From assembly GCA_002238855.1 (NCBI GenBank), contig MPND01000022.1, forward strand, positions 1 through 63,660: 63,660 bases of DNA. Direction: 5' to 3'. Under the pieces are notes generated by a model. The model was not told where the DNA came from and did not search any database. It saw only the letters and a list, made by a program, of their open reading frames with translations. Source of the stretch: SAR202 cluster bacterium bin90. GTDB taxonomy: Bacteria; Chloroflexota; Dehalococcoidia; Lucifugimonadales; JADFKI01. Shown here in pieces: positions 34,494-42,229 of the stretch. The position numbers and the translations under genes are program-made. Every line of letters begins with the position of its first letter. The first letter of the stretch is position 1.

Positions 34494-36200
34494 ATGGTAA
34501 GCACAGCAAGCAGAGTTAGCTACTCCAACGTGGAGGGTGCCGAAGACCTGCTAACACCTGAGTTTCTGGAGTATGTCGTTGAAGCCTACGACAAGTTCGC
34601 GGATCGTGTGCAAGATGTTCGCGACCGGCGCGAGGCCCTGCTACGCAAAGCGCTGGACGAAGGTATAATGCCCTCATCCCTACCTGACACCAGATCCGGG
34701 GATGACTGGCAGGTGCCGGAAGTCCCGAACGAACTGCGCAAGCCAGGAATCGAAATTTCCGGACCAGTGTCTATCACCAATATGGCAATCAATGCCGTTA
34801 ACCCGGGACCTGAAGGTGAGCGAGCAGCGGGATACCTCGACGATGACGAGGATTCCGGCGGCCACCGCCTCGTAGATACGCTGAGCGCGGCGCGCAACAG
34901 GCTCGGCATCACGGAGCGCACACTCTCCTTTCATAATGCTGCGCGAAACCGCACATACACCATCGCGGACGGTGACATTCCTTTCTTCATGCACCGTGAG
35001 CGAGGCTGGCATCTGGACGAAGCCGACTTCAAAGTGGACGGAAAGCCAATATCTGCAACACTACTTGGGATGGCGCTCACCTTCGCCTACGGTGGCAAGG
35101 CTCAAGTCGAGCGTGGAGAGGGCTTATACTTCTACCTCCCGAAGGTCGAGGTCGTGGAGGAAGCCGCGCTATACCGCGACTTCTTCGACTTTAGCCGCGA
35201 ACGACTCGGTTATCCTGATGACGCGGTGATACGGGGCATCTTCCTTGTTGAGTCATTGCCTGCCGTGTACATCATGGAAGACTTGCTGTACGAGTTGGGG
35301 CCCTATGCCGCTGGCCTGAACGCCGCGCGCTGGGACCTGAAGGCAAGCATTCTCGAATACATAATGAACGATCCCGATCTCGTCTGGCCGGACAGGTTCG
35401 GCGTGGACATCAAGACGACCGACTTCATCGCGAATATCTTCAGGCGACTTGTAGCGGTGTGCCTGAAGCGCGGCGCGGTTCCGATCGGAGGCATGGCGAC
35501 GGCGCTCCCCAGCCGGGATAACGAGGTGAACGAAGTCGCGGCGGCATCAATTCGCGCCGACAAGGTCTGGGAAGCGCAGCAGGGCTTCCTGAGAGGGTGG
35601 GTCGCACACATCTTTCATATGAAGACCGCAAGTGACCCGTTCAAGGAGTACATCACGGCAGACTGGCATCCCAGCGATGATATGACCGATCCCGGCAACT
35701 ATCCCGTGAGCATCGAGAAGCCCGAGGGCCCCATCACGGCAGAAGGTTCTCACCGCAACGCCCGAATGATAATCGAGTACGTCGAAGGCTGGCTCACAGG
35801 TCGTGGTGCGAAGGGCATCGACAGCCTTGAGGGCAAGCCAGGGGTTCATCCCGCATTGATGGAGGACCTCGCAACGGGTCGCATATCAGTCGCACAGATG
35901 GCGCAGCGCATAATCCACGGCGCGGTCGCAGAGGACACGGAACAGGCGCATGACCTTGCCCTCGCCAAGCAAATCATGCAGGCCGAGCTTGACGACATAT
36001 TGAATCATCGAAAGGCGGCTGTTCCGGCCGGGGACGAAGCCGCACATGCCGCCTATCACGAGCAGGAAGAGCGCTACAGGAAGGCCTACAAGGTCTCATT
36101 GCGCTGGATCAAGAACTACACCGAACTTAACTTCCGCAGCCTGGGCACTTACACGCACGAAGACTTCGAGCGCATTGCGGAAGAAGAAGACGCCTTTTAG
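34494..36200 (+). CDS. Malate synthase (type A-like)
   Basis: A 568-residue malate synthase related to isoform A: segments GPVSITNMAINAVNPGPEG, FFMHRERGWHLDEADFKVDGK, YFYLPKVEV, the metal-binding region LLYELGPYAAGLNAARWDLKASILEYI (in which RWD corresponds to the family's GRWDY), and IGGMATALPSRDNE. It condenses glyoxylate with acetyl-CoA to malate. AGAGGAGA lies before ATG 34494. No isocitrate lyase gene is present in the window, so glyoxylate may come from other catabolic reactions. The transcript ends at a strong hairpin terminator just after the gene. Confidence 0.92.
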   Translation: MVSTASRVSYSNVEGAEDLLTPEFLEYVVEAYDKFADRVQDVRDRREALLRKALDEGIMPSSLPDTRSGDDWQVPEVPNELRKPGIEISGPVSITNMAINAVNPGPEGERAAGYLDDDEDSGGHRLVDTLSAARNRLGITERTLSFHNAARNRTYTIADGDIPFFMHRERGWHLDEADFKVDGKPISATLLGMALTFAYGGKAQVERGEGLYFYLPKVEVVEEAALYRDFFDFSRERLGYPDDAVIRGIFLVESLPAVYIMEDLLYELGPYAAGLNAARWDLKASILEYIMNDPDLVWPDRFGVDIKTTDFIANIFRRLVAVCLKRGAVPIGGMATALPSRDNEVNEVAAASIRADKVWEAQQGFLRGWVAHIFHMKTASDPFKEYITADWHPSDDMTDPGNYPVSIEKPEGPITAEGSHRNARMIIEYVEGWLTGRGAKGIDSLEGKPGVHPALMEDLATGRISVAQMAQRIIHGAVAEDTEQAHDLALAKQIMQAELDDILNHRKAAVPAGDEAAHAAYHEQEERYRKAYKVSLRWIKNYTELNFRSLGTYTHEDFERIAEEEDAF

Positions 36201-36226
36201 GCTACATTTCTCTACAGGAAACTCGA

Positions 36227-36267
36227 AAGGCGGGGATGAATTAGATCATCCCCGCCTTTTGCTTTTT
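36227..36267 (+). terminator. Rho-independent terminator after malate synthase
   Basis: A perfect 14-bp stem AAAGGCGGGGATGA / TCATCCCCGCCTTT with a six-base loop (ATTAGA), followed by TGCTTTTT. Convergent with the TPP-enzyme gene, for which it could act on the other strand as well. Confidence 0.92.
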
Positions 36268-36336
36268 CGGTTGCCTCTTCAGAATTGCCTGTAATCCGCG
36301 GCTTCGTTGAAGAAGAGGTTTGAGAGGAATCGAGTC

Positions 36337-37956
36337 CTAACGCACTATCTGGAATGGCGGCATCATGTTCGGCAATTCTACCTCCAGCAACACAGGGGCG
36401 TTTGCAGCAAACGCCTGCTGAAGTGCGTCGCCGATGCCGTCCGGCTCCGCCTTCATTCCCACCACTCCGAAGGCTTCCGCAACTTTAACAAAGTCAGGGT
36501 TATTCAGGTCCGTGCCAATAAACCTGCCACCGTACTGATGTGTCTGGTCCCACATGGATGCGCCATAGGCATGGTTATTGAATACGACCGCGACTGCGTT
36601 TATGCCATACCTCCCCGCCGTTGAGAGCTCCTGTATGTTGTACATGAAGCCACCGTCACCGCAGAGCGCCACAACGCGCTTGTCGGGCTTGCCGACCTGA
36701 GCGCCAAGAGCGGTTGGGTACGCATATCCCAATGTTCCAAAGTAGGAGGATGTTATATATGTGCGCGGCACATTCACGGGGAACGCCACATGACTCCAGT
36801 ACCCGATGTTGGTCATGCCGCTGACCACGATATCGTCATCGTCAAGCGCACCGCGAATGTCTTGAATCATCTGCAACTGGTCAGAGGCGAGTTCATTGAG
36901 TTCGTTGTCAGCAGTGTTTCTGAGCGTTGCAACCTCCTGCTGCCGCGATTCCTTAGGGGAGGAAATGGCTCGCAACCTTTCCAGCAGCTGACGCAGGGCT
37001 TGTTTAGCGTCTCCTACGATGCCTACTTTAGTCGGCAGATTCTTCCCGATTTCCGACGGGTCGGCATCTATGTGGACAATTGGTGGCACGCTGTCCGGCG
37101 CGAATACCCTGAAGAGTAAGCGGGTCCCCACAGCAAGCAAGGCGTCACATTCGGGCAGCACATTCTTGACGGGCTCCACCATCGCGTAGTTCACGCCCAC
37201 CAGCAGTTCGTGGTCGGCAGGAAGAATGCCCTTCCCTTGCTGCGTTGTCAGCACGGCAGCCTGCAAGAACTCCGCCACGTCTCGCAGCTCGTCGGATGCC
37301 CCGGAGATGATGGTGCCCCCACCGGCTATGATCGCCGGCCTCTTGGCGCGGGCTAGAATTTCCGCTGCCCTATCAATGTCGGCGCCGTCCGCCACTGGGG
37401 GCGGGTACATTTCTGGCTCGATGACGTCCGCATCGCCAATTGCAGCAAGCGTATCCGGAGGTACTTCAAGTTCCACGGGCCTGGGACGTCCTGTGTTCAA
37501 CTGCCTGAAGGCTTCATGCACGGCTTCAGGAATTTCGCCGACCTGGGTGACACGGTGGTTCCATTTCGTTATGGGCTTGAAAACATCAAGCTGGTCCTCC
37601 ACCTCGTGCAATTGCCCTTGCCCTTTGCCGAGTGCACCGCTGGCAATCTGCCCGGAGATGAGCAACACTGGGGAGGAGCTGGCGAAAGCAGTACCCAGAC
37701 CTGCGGTGGCATTGAGCGCACCGGGACCCGGCACCACCATTGCCACACCCACTTTACCCGTAGCCTTAGCGTACCCGTCAGCCATATAGGTGGTCGCTTG
37801 CTCGTGGCGAGTCTGTATCAGCCGAACGTCGTTCTGCACCTCATGCAGTGCGTCGAAGGCTGCCATTATCTGCACGCCCGGGAGCGTAAACACAGTGTCC
37901 ACACCTTCGGAACGAAGCTGGTATGCCAGCGCCTGTGCGCCGCTCATCTGTGGCAT
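36337..37956 (-). CDS. Thiamine pyrophosphate-dependent enzyme (acetolactate-synthase-like)
   Basis: A 539-residue TPP enzyme with the three-domain layout of the acetolactate synthase/benzoylformate decarboxylase family. The catalytic Glu52 is present in TRHEQATTYMADGYA and the TPP/Mg motif is ALCGDGGFMYNIQEL ... FNNHAYG near residues 435-470. It would ligate or decarboxylate 2-oxoacids or CoA thioesters. The retained Glu argues against glyoxylate carboligase, which has Val there. AGGAGG precedes ATG 37956. It is the last gene of a co-directional cluster with a cupin, a D-2-hydroxyacid dehydrogenase and RraA. Confidence 0.9.
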   Translation of the reverse strand: MPQMSGAQALAYQLRSEGVDTVFTLPGVQIMAAFDALHEVQNDVRLIQTRHEQATTYMADGYAKATGKVGVAMVVPGPGALNATAGLGTAFASSSPVLLISGQIASGALGKGQGQLHEVEDQLDVFKPITKWNHRVTQVGEIPEAVHEAFRQLNTGRPRPVELEVPPDTLAAIGDADVIEPEMYPPPVADGADIDRAAEILARAKRPAIIAGGGTIISGASDELRDVAEFLQAAVLTTQQGKGILPADHELLVGVNYAMVEPVKNVLPECDALLAVGTRLLFRVFAPDSVPPIVHIDADPSEIGKNLPTKVGIVGDAKQALRQLLERLRAISSPKESRQQEVATLRNTADNELNELASDQLQMIQDIRGALDDDDIVVSGMTNIGYWSHVAFPVNVPRTYITSSYFGTLGYAYPTALGAQVGKPDKRVVALCGDGGFMYNIQELSTAGRYGINAVAVVFNNHAYGASMWDQTHQYGGRFIGTDLNNPDFVKVAEAFGVVGMKAEPDGIGDALQQAFAANAPVLLEVELPNMMPPFQIVR

Positions 37957-37980
37957 GTTGAACCTCCTGTTCGGGCCGGT

Positions 37981-38292
37981 TTACTCCACGGAATTCAGGG
38001 GATTGACCGTTACCCTACTGAGAGTGGTGCTGCCCGTATTGCGGAACTGGTGATTCACATTTGGCGGTACCAATACCGCATCACCCTTCCTGATGGGATA
38101 TTCCTTGCCTTCGACCCAGAGGATGCCCTCGCCCTCGGTGATGAAAGCCTGGTGTTCCCACTCATGAATGTGATCAGGGCTTGTCCCTCCCGGAGGGTGC
38201 TGCACGTAAAGCATCACATAGTTCGGTACGCCGTCTTCCGGGCCCAGAATAGGGTTGGTCAGGCCTTCGTAGTTTTTGATGACAGGTTCCAT
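37981..38292 (-). CDS. Cupin domain protein
   Basis: A 103-residue single-domain cupin. Metal-binding motif 1 is GGTSPDHIHEWEHQAFITEGEG (PDHIHEWEH near residues 39-47) and motif 2 GDAVLVPPNVNHQFRN near 70-85. Small cupins of this sort act as isomerases, dioxygenase-like enzymes or ligand sensors. The gene lies 24 nt upstream of the TPP enzyme on the same strand, so the two are surely co-transcribed. GAGGAAG precedes ATG 38292. Confidence 0.9.
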   Translation of the reverse strand: MEPVIKNYEGLTNPILGPEDGVPNYVMLYVQHPPGGTSPDHIHEWEHQAFITEGEGILWVEGKEYPIRKGDAVLVPPNVNHQFRNTGSTTLSRVTVNPLNSVE

Positions 38293-38383
38293 TTCTTCCT
38301 CACTTTCAATAGTCTTAGGTCAATATTTGCTTGTAGTCCTTACCCGTTTGTCATTGATAGGCGGAATGACCACTGACGATTCC

Positions 38384-39355
38384 TCAATACTCTTGCACAG
38401 TCGCAAGGGGCGCCTCGCCATCCCATACTCTCTGCATATTTTCGTAGGCGAAAGCGGCGCGCCGGAACCAGGTATCCCAGGTCGTTCCCGCAACGTGTGG
38501 CGTTACGACGACATTGTCCATCTTCAGCAGCGGGTTGTCCGGCTCCACAGGTTCCTTCTCGAATACGTCGAGTCCCGCGCCCGCAATTTTGCCTTCTTGC
38601 AGCGCCTCTATTAGGGCAGACTCGTCAACAACGGGACCTCGGCTCGTGTTGATCAGCACCGAAGTCGGCTTCATGAGCGCCAGACGCTCACGGTTCACTA
38701 TGTGGCGCGTCTGAGGCGTGAGTGGCGTATGGCAAGTCAGAATGTCAGAAGTTCGGAATAGTTCATCCAGCGAGACGTGAGTCAAACCCAACTCACGCTC
38801 TTCATCCTCGCTGAGTGGCATTACATCGAAATACTGCACACGCGCTTCGAAGCCCTGCACTCGCCTCGCAACCCTGCGACCGATGTTCCCCAAGCCAAGC
38901 ACGCCCACTAGTTTATCGGCCATTTCGAAGGTGTTCGTGCCGGTTATTGGCGCGCTCCATTTACCGGCGCGCGTGGCAGGGTCAGTGTGCATTTGCTGCT
39001 TATACAACGCCAGCATCAACATAACGGCGTGGTCAGCGACAGCTATCGAATTTGCTCCGCCGTTGTTCGAGCAAGGCACCTCAAGCGCCGCCATCAGACG
39101 AAGGTTCATTCTGTCGTATCCGGCCGCCAGTAGCTGTACGAGTCGGGCCTTCTCGGCAGCCCGCAAAACATCGTCGTGTAATGGCGCACCGTACACCATC
39201 AGGAAGTCCGCGTCGTTTACCAGCGCTTCCTGCTCATCAGGCGGCGTATCCCTTGGAACCACTTCAGTAGTCCACCCATCGGGATTGTGCGAGGTAATGA
39301 CATCCACAATTTCCGCGGACAGCCCATGTATGAACGCTACTTTCGCACCAGGCAT
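38384..39355 (-). CDS. D-2-hydroxyacid dehydrogenase
   Basis: A 323-residue NAD-dependent D-2-hydroxyacid dehydrogenase. Motifs: GVLGLGNIGRRVARR near residue 143, the catalytic Arg in LINTSRGPVVDESALIEAL near 230, Glu in FEKEPVEPDNP near 262 and His in VTPHVAGTTWDT near 281. It may reduce glyoxylate, hydroxypyruvate or a related acid. ATG 39355 is preferred to the GTG three nt upstream because GAGGG is then six nt away. It is distinct from the dehydrogenase at 28.7-29.7 kb. The gap to the cupin gene is about 90 nt. Confidence 0.9.
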   Translation of the reverse strand: MPGAKVAFIHGLSAEIVDVITSHNPDGWTTEVVPRDTPPDEQEALVNDADFLMVYGAPLHDDVLRAAEKARLVQLLAAGYDRMNLRLMAALEVPCSNNGGANSIAVADHAVMLMLALYKQQMHTDPATRAGKWSAPITGTNTFEMADKLVGVLGLGNIGRRVARRVQGFEARVQYFDVMPLSEDEERELGLTHVSLDELFRTSDILTCHTPLTPQTRHIVNRERLALMKPTSVLINTSRGPVVDESALIEALQEGKIAGAGLDVFEKEPVEPDNPLLKMDNVVVTPHVAGTTWDTWFRRAAFAYENMQRVWDGEAPLATVQEY

Positions 39356-39448
39356 CACGCACCCTCGACTTTTTGGATTTTGCTCGTTTGTGGGCCTATG
39401 AATAAACTTTCGTTGATGACAGGGGTTTGTAGAAGTCCGGGGCTTACT

Positions 39449-40141
39449 CTAGCCGCCGTACATTTTGCGAAGCTGGTCCTTCAGCTTGTCCACAGTGAAG
39501 TCTTCCGCCTGACAGAGGCTGATCATCTCGCGTTCCCTGTCTTCGACTCTCTTCACGGCAGCAGGCACATCAGCCGCGATGTCGTGGGGGATGCTCATAA
39601 CCCCGTGCTGGTCACCGAGTATGATGTCGCCCATGTTCACATCTAGGCCTCCAATTGTGACCGGCACGCCCACATCAATAAGATGCACATATGCATGGGA
39701 GACGAGCACATCAGTAGCGAAAGCGTTAAAGCCCAGCTCACGCATCTCATCTAGGTCACGCACACCACCATCCGTTACGGTGCCCACGCAGCCCAGCGCA
39801 CCATGTATATTTGCCTGCACCTCGCCCCAGAATGAGCCGATGACATTGGGATAATCTATGTCCTTTAGCACTAGAACACGAGGCTCTGGGACACTGAGTA
39901 TCGCGTCCACCCAGTCCAGCCGAGACACGTTCATATTTCCGCTCGGCGGCAAATCTGCAGTGATTACACCGGTAACGGCGTAACCGATCATGTGACCCAT
40001 CTCTGGAAATATCGACTTGACCGCGGGCAGCATGAAGCCTTCTGTGCGCGGCATCACGTCGAATGTTTCGATGGCGTTGGCAACGGAGCAGGTCGGAATC
40101 TGTCTCAACTCTTCCAACTGCTCTGCACTCAAATTAGGCAC
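39449..40141 (-). CDS. RraA family protein (HMG/CHA aldolase-like)
   Basis: A 230-residue RraA-fold protein. The family's active-site loop reads WGEVQANIHGALGCVGTVTDGGVRDLDEM, with GCVGTVTDGGVRD near residues 116-128 holding the Arg/Asp pair, and VTIGGLDVNMGDIILGDQHGVMSIP near 160-184. Members of this type are 4-hydroxy-4-methyl-2-oxoglutarate/4-carboxy-4-hydroxy-2-oxoadipate aldolases or oxaloacetate decarboxylases that release pyruvate at the end of aromatic meta-cleavage routes. GTG start at 40141 with GGAGG upstream. Gene is part of the 36.3-41.5 kb cluster. Confidence 0.9.
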   Translation of the reverse strand: MPNLSAEQLEELRQIPTCSVANAIETFDVMPRTEGFMLPAVKSIFPEMGHMIGYAVTGVITADLPPSGNMNVSRLDWVDAILSVPEPRVLVLKDIDYPNVIGSFWGEVQANIHGALGCVGTVTDGGVRDLDEMRELGFNAFATDVLVSHAYVHLIDVGVPVTIGGLDVNMGDIILGDQHGVMSIPHDIAADVPAAVKRVEDREREMISLCQAEDFTVDKLKDQLRKMYGG

Positions 40142-40244
40142 AGGTAACCTCCTGATATGTCATAAGTGTCATTGAATCGCCCTATAAAGGCAGTTTGAAC
40201 GGTACAAATCATACCACAGGGCATCTGCCCATCGCACAGGTCGG

Positions 40245-40679
40245 TCAGTCTTCGACAATCGTGAAGCTACTGCTAATTTCCGCCCGTCCGCCGATCGTAG
40301 CCCCGATGGAGCAGTAACGCTCCTCCGATAATTCTATTGCCCGCCGCACCGCTGACTCTCGCAGCCCGCGTCCTCTCACTGTGTACTCCAGCCTGATTGC
40401 GACCCAGGTCCATGGAGCGTCCGGCAACTGCTCGCCAGTTACGCTTATCTCCAGCCCGGTCACATCCTGCCGCTGCCGGCGCAGGATATTCACAACATCG
40501 ATACCACTACAACTGCCGAGGCTTGAAAGGAGTAGATCGCCCGGCATCATTCCATCGAATGAATCGCCTTCATTGGCTGGCGCATCCACAGTCAGCGTAT
40601 GCCCATGCGTATCTTCGGATGTGAACCTGAAGCCACCATTCCATCCCAGTTGCACGCTGCTGCTCGGTCTATCCGCCAT
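40245..40679 (-). CDS. OsmC family protein
   Basis: A 144-residue OsmC-like protein. The two conserved cysteines are in SSLGSCSGIDVVN (near residue 57) and SEERYCSIGATI (near 122), with the preceding Glu/Asp pattern of the family. Such proteins reduce organic hydroperoxides or act as small thiol hydrolases. It sits in a run of minus-strand genes between RraA and the cytochrome-like gene, with about 60-100 nt gaps. Confidence 0.9.
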   Translation of the reverse strand: MADRPSSSVQLGWNGGFRFTSEDTHGHTLTVDAPANEGDSFDGMMPGDLLLSSLGSCSGIDVVNILRRQRQDVTGLEISVTGEQLPDAPWTWVAIRLEYTVRGRGLRESAVRRAIELSEERYCSIGATIGGRAEISSSFTIVED

Positions 40680-40739
40680 TTCGGTTTCCTTACCTCAATT
40701 GACCCGGTGAACCCGCAATTTAATCCCTTTTCTAAAGTG

Positions 40740-41060
40740 TCACTCGGGCATCCCGGCATCTATCCACCGCTCAATCTCCTGAATTTCTTCCTCTTTCAGG
40801 AACGGTCCGCCCATCGGCATCTTTGGAATTGATCCCAGACCTCGTCGAAGAGAAATGACTAAAGCCGTCTCGGAGCCTGGAACACCTGATTCTATGAACT
40901 TCATCCCCATTGCCTCGTCTTCGGCAAGCTCCTGCGGTGTATCCCAATAGTAGCCGTGAATGCCCGGCAGCCCTCTCCGTTTCTCCCGCCTCTCCCAACG
41001 CTGCATGATATCTGCCAGAATTTCCTGTACCCGTGGCCAGCGCACTACGTCATCACTCAT
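40740..41060 (-). CDS. Small cytochrome-c-domain-like protein lacking a haem motif
   Basis: A 106-residue protein. Its C-terminal half (MPMGGPFLKEEEIQEIERWIDAGMPE, cited as MPMGGPFL and IQEIERWIDAGMPE) strongly resembles the last helix of the planctomycete-type cytochrome c domain, where MPMGGPPL supplies the axial Met. There is, however, no CxxCH anywhere and no signal peptide, so haem is not expected. The first half has WERREKRRGLPGIHGYYWDTP. GGAGAG precedes ATG 41060. Function unknown; I class it as a degenerate or repurposed domain. Confidence 0.65.
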   Translation of the reverse strand: MSDDVVRWPRVQEILADIMQRWERREKRRGLPGIHGYYWDTPQELAEDEAMGMKFIESGVPGSETALVISLRRGLGSIPKMPMGGPFLKEEEIQEIERWIDAGMPE

Positions 41061-41123
41061 TCGCGCTCTCCTTCAAGACCAATTCCCCGTCATACCGCAG
41101 ATTCTAATAACCGTATGGCTCGG

Positions 41124-41519
41124 TCAGCCCCTCCGCTGCACCAGCTCAATGAGGACATCGTCCGGCCCTTCGATATAAGATAAGCGACCGCCGCCCGCAA
41201 CTTCGGTGATCGGTAGGACGACGCGTACTCCTGCCGCCTCAAGCCTTGCCATATCCGCATCGATGTCGTCAACATCGAAACCGAAATGCTCAAGACCCAG
41301 CCGATTCAATTCCGCGGCGGAACGCTCGTCTGATGACCCTTCAGGCTTGGAGGAAATGTTGAGCCTGACCGGCCCTCCGGCATCCATGCTGACAGTTATA
41401 GTGCCGGGCATAACTTCGCGTGCGGACAGCACTTTCGCACCAAAGTGTTCTTCGTACCACGCGGCGGAAGCATGCGGGTCCGCCGCTCTTATATGTACGT
41501 GGTTAATAGCGTATGCCAT
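41124..41519 (-). CDS. VOC family protein (glyoxalase/dioxygenase fold)
   Basis: A 131-residue vicinal-oxygen-chelate protein: INHVHIRAADPHASAAWYEEHFGAKVLS with a likely metal His near residue 8, LEHFGFDVDDIDADMARLEAAGVRV near 76 and a final GPDDVLIELVQ containing the Glu ligand. Two beta-alpha-beta modules are complete. It could be an isomerase, epimerase or a ring-cleaving dioxygenase subunit. It is the first gene of the minus-strand catabolic cluster. Confidence 0.9.
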   Translation of the reverse strand: MAYAINHVHIRAADPHASAAWYEEHFGAKVLSAREVMPGTITVSMDAGGPVRLNISSKPEGSSDERSAAELNRLGLEHFGFDVDDIDADMARLEAAGVRVVLPITEVAGGGRLSYIEGPDDVLIELVQRRG

Positions 41520-41809
41520 GTGGCGCCCTCCTACTCATCTCATGTACTGCGCGGTGCTCCAGACAGAGCCTTAGAATACACGACACTGAGGCATTGCGTA
41601 AGTGCGCTGGCATTAAGGGGCTTCAACCATACTTTCAATTCAAACCAGGTTGAATCGACAGGATTATGAAGGGAGAACTGCCAATTGGCGGGGAAAGCTA
41701 TCGAAAATACGGCTGAATGCGGTTGCCCGAAGAGGAATCTGACGTGAAGCGCTGCTCAGAATGCAGGCCAGTCAGGTGGGACTGACCAAGACTTGGTGAA
41801 AATATAGGG

Positions 41810-41895
41810 TGGTGCCGAAGGTCGGAGTCGAACCGACACGGGATTGCTCCCAACGGTTTTTGAGACCGTCGCGTCTACCATTCCGCCACTTCGGC
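41810..41895 (-). tRNA. tRNA-Leu (CAA anticodon)
   Basis: On the minus strand the sequence folds as a class II tRNA: acceptor GCCGAAG / CTTCGGC, D arm GGCGGAATGGTAGACGC, anticodon stem ACGGT/ACCGT around loop CTCAAAA (anticodon CAA), a long variable arm TTGGGAGCAATCCCGT and T arm GTCGG TTCGACT CCGAC, with encoded ACCA. It decodes UUG. It lies downstream of the YHS gene on the same strand, 55 nt away. Confidence 0.95.
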
Positions 41896-41950
41896 ACTCG
41901 GGTCACAGAGTCAATTATTATGTATGGCAGCGATGAGGTCAACGAAATGA

Positions 41951-42154
41951 CTACATCTCTATCTTCTTCTCGCCTGAAAGATACGCAGCCGGCTCTTTCT
42001 GGAATGCACGATTGCAACCCGGCCCGCAGAAATAGTAGGTGTCACCTTCATGTTCATAGGTGCCACCGTTGGGCTTCTTCATGTCCACCTGCATATCGCA
42101 GACCGGGTCGGTCGCCATATCCGGATTTCTGTTGAATAGATTTATACGAATCAT
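41951..42154 (-). CDS. YHS domain protein
   Basis: A 67-residue YHS-domain protein: DPVCDMQVD near residue 16 and YYFCGPGCNRAFQKEPAAY near 40, carrying the three conserved cysteines that bind metal. YHS domains are common beside copper ATPases as metal chaperones or sensors. ATG 42154 follows AAGGAG at good spacing, whereas the longer frame starting at 42223 has no support. It lies 75 nt downstream of the copper ATPase gene on the same strand. Confidence 0.88.
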   Translation of the reverse strand: MIRINLFNRNPDMATDPVCDMQVDMKKPNGGTYEHEGDTYYFCGPGCNRAFQKEPAAYLSGEKKIEM

Positions 42155-42229
42155 GTTGTTGACTCCTTCTGGAGCATCTGCTCTCTCGCCTCGTTGCTGT
42201 ACTACCGCTAGACGGGATGGCAACCCACT

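Noticed and set aside
36337..37956. Assignment of the TPP enzyme as glyoxylate carboligase
   Set aside because: Glu52 is present in TRHEQAT; known glyoxylate carboligases have Val at this position.
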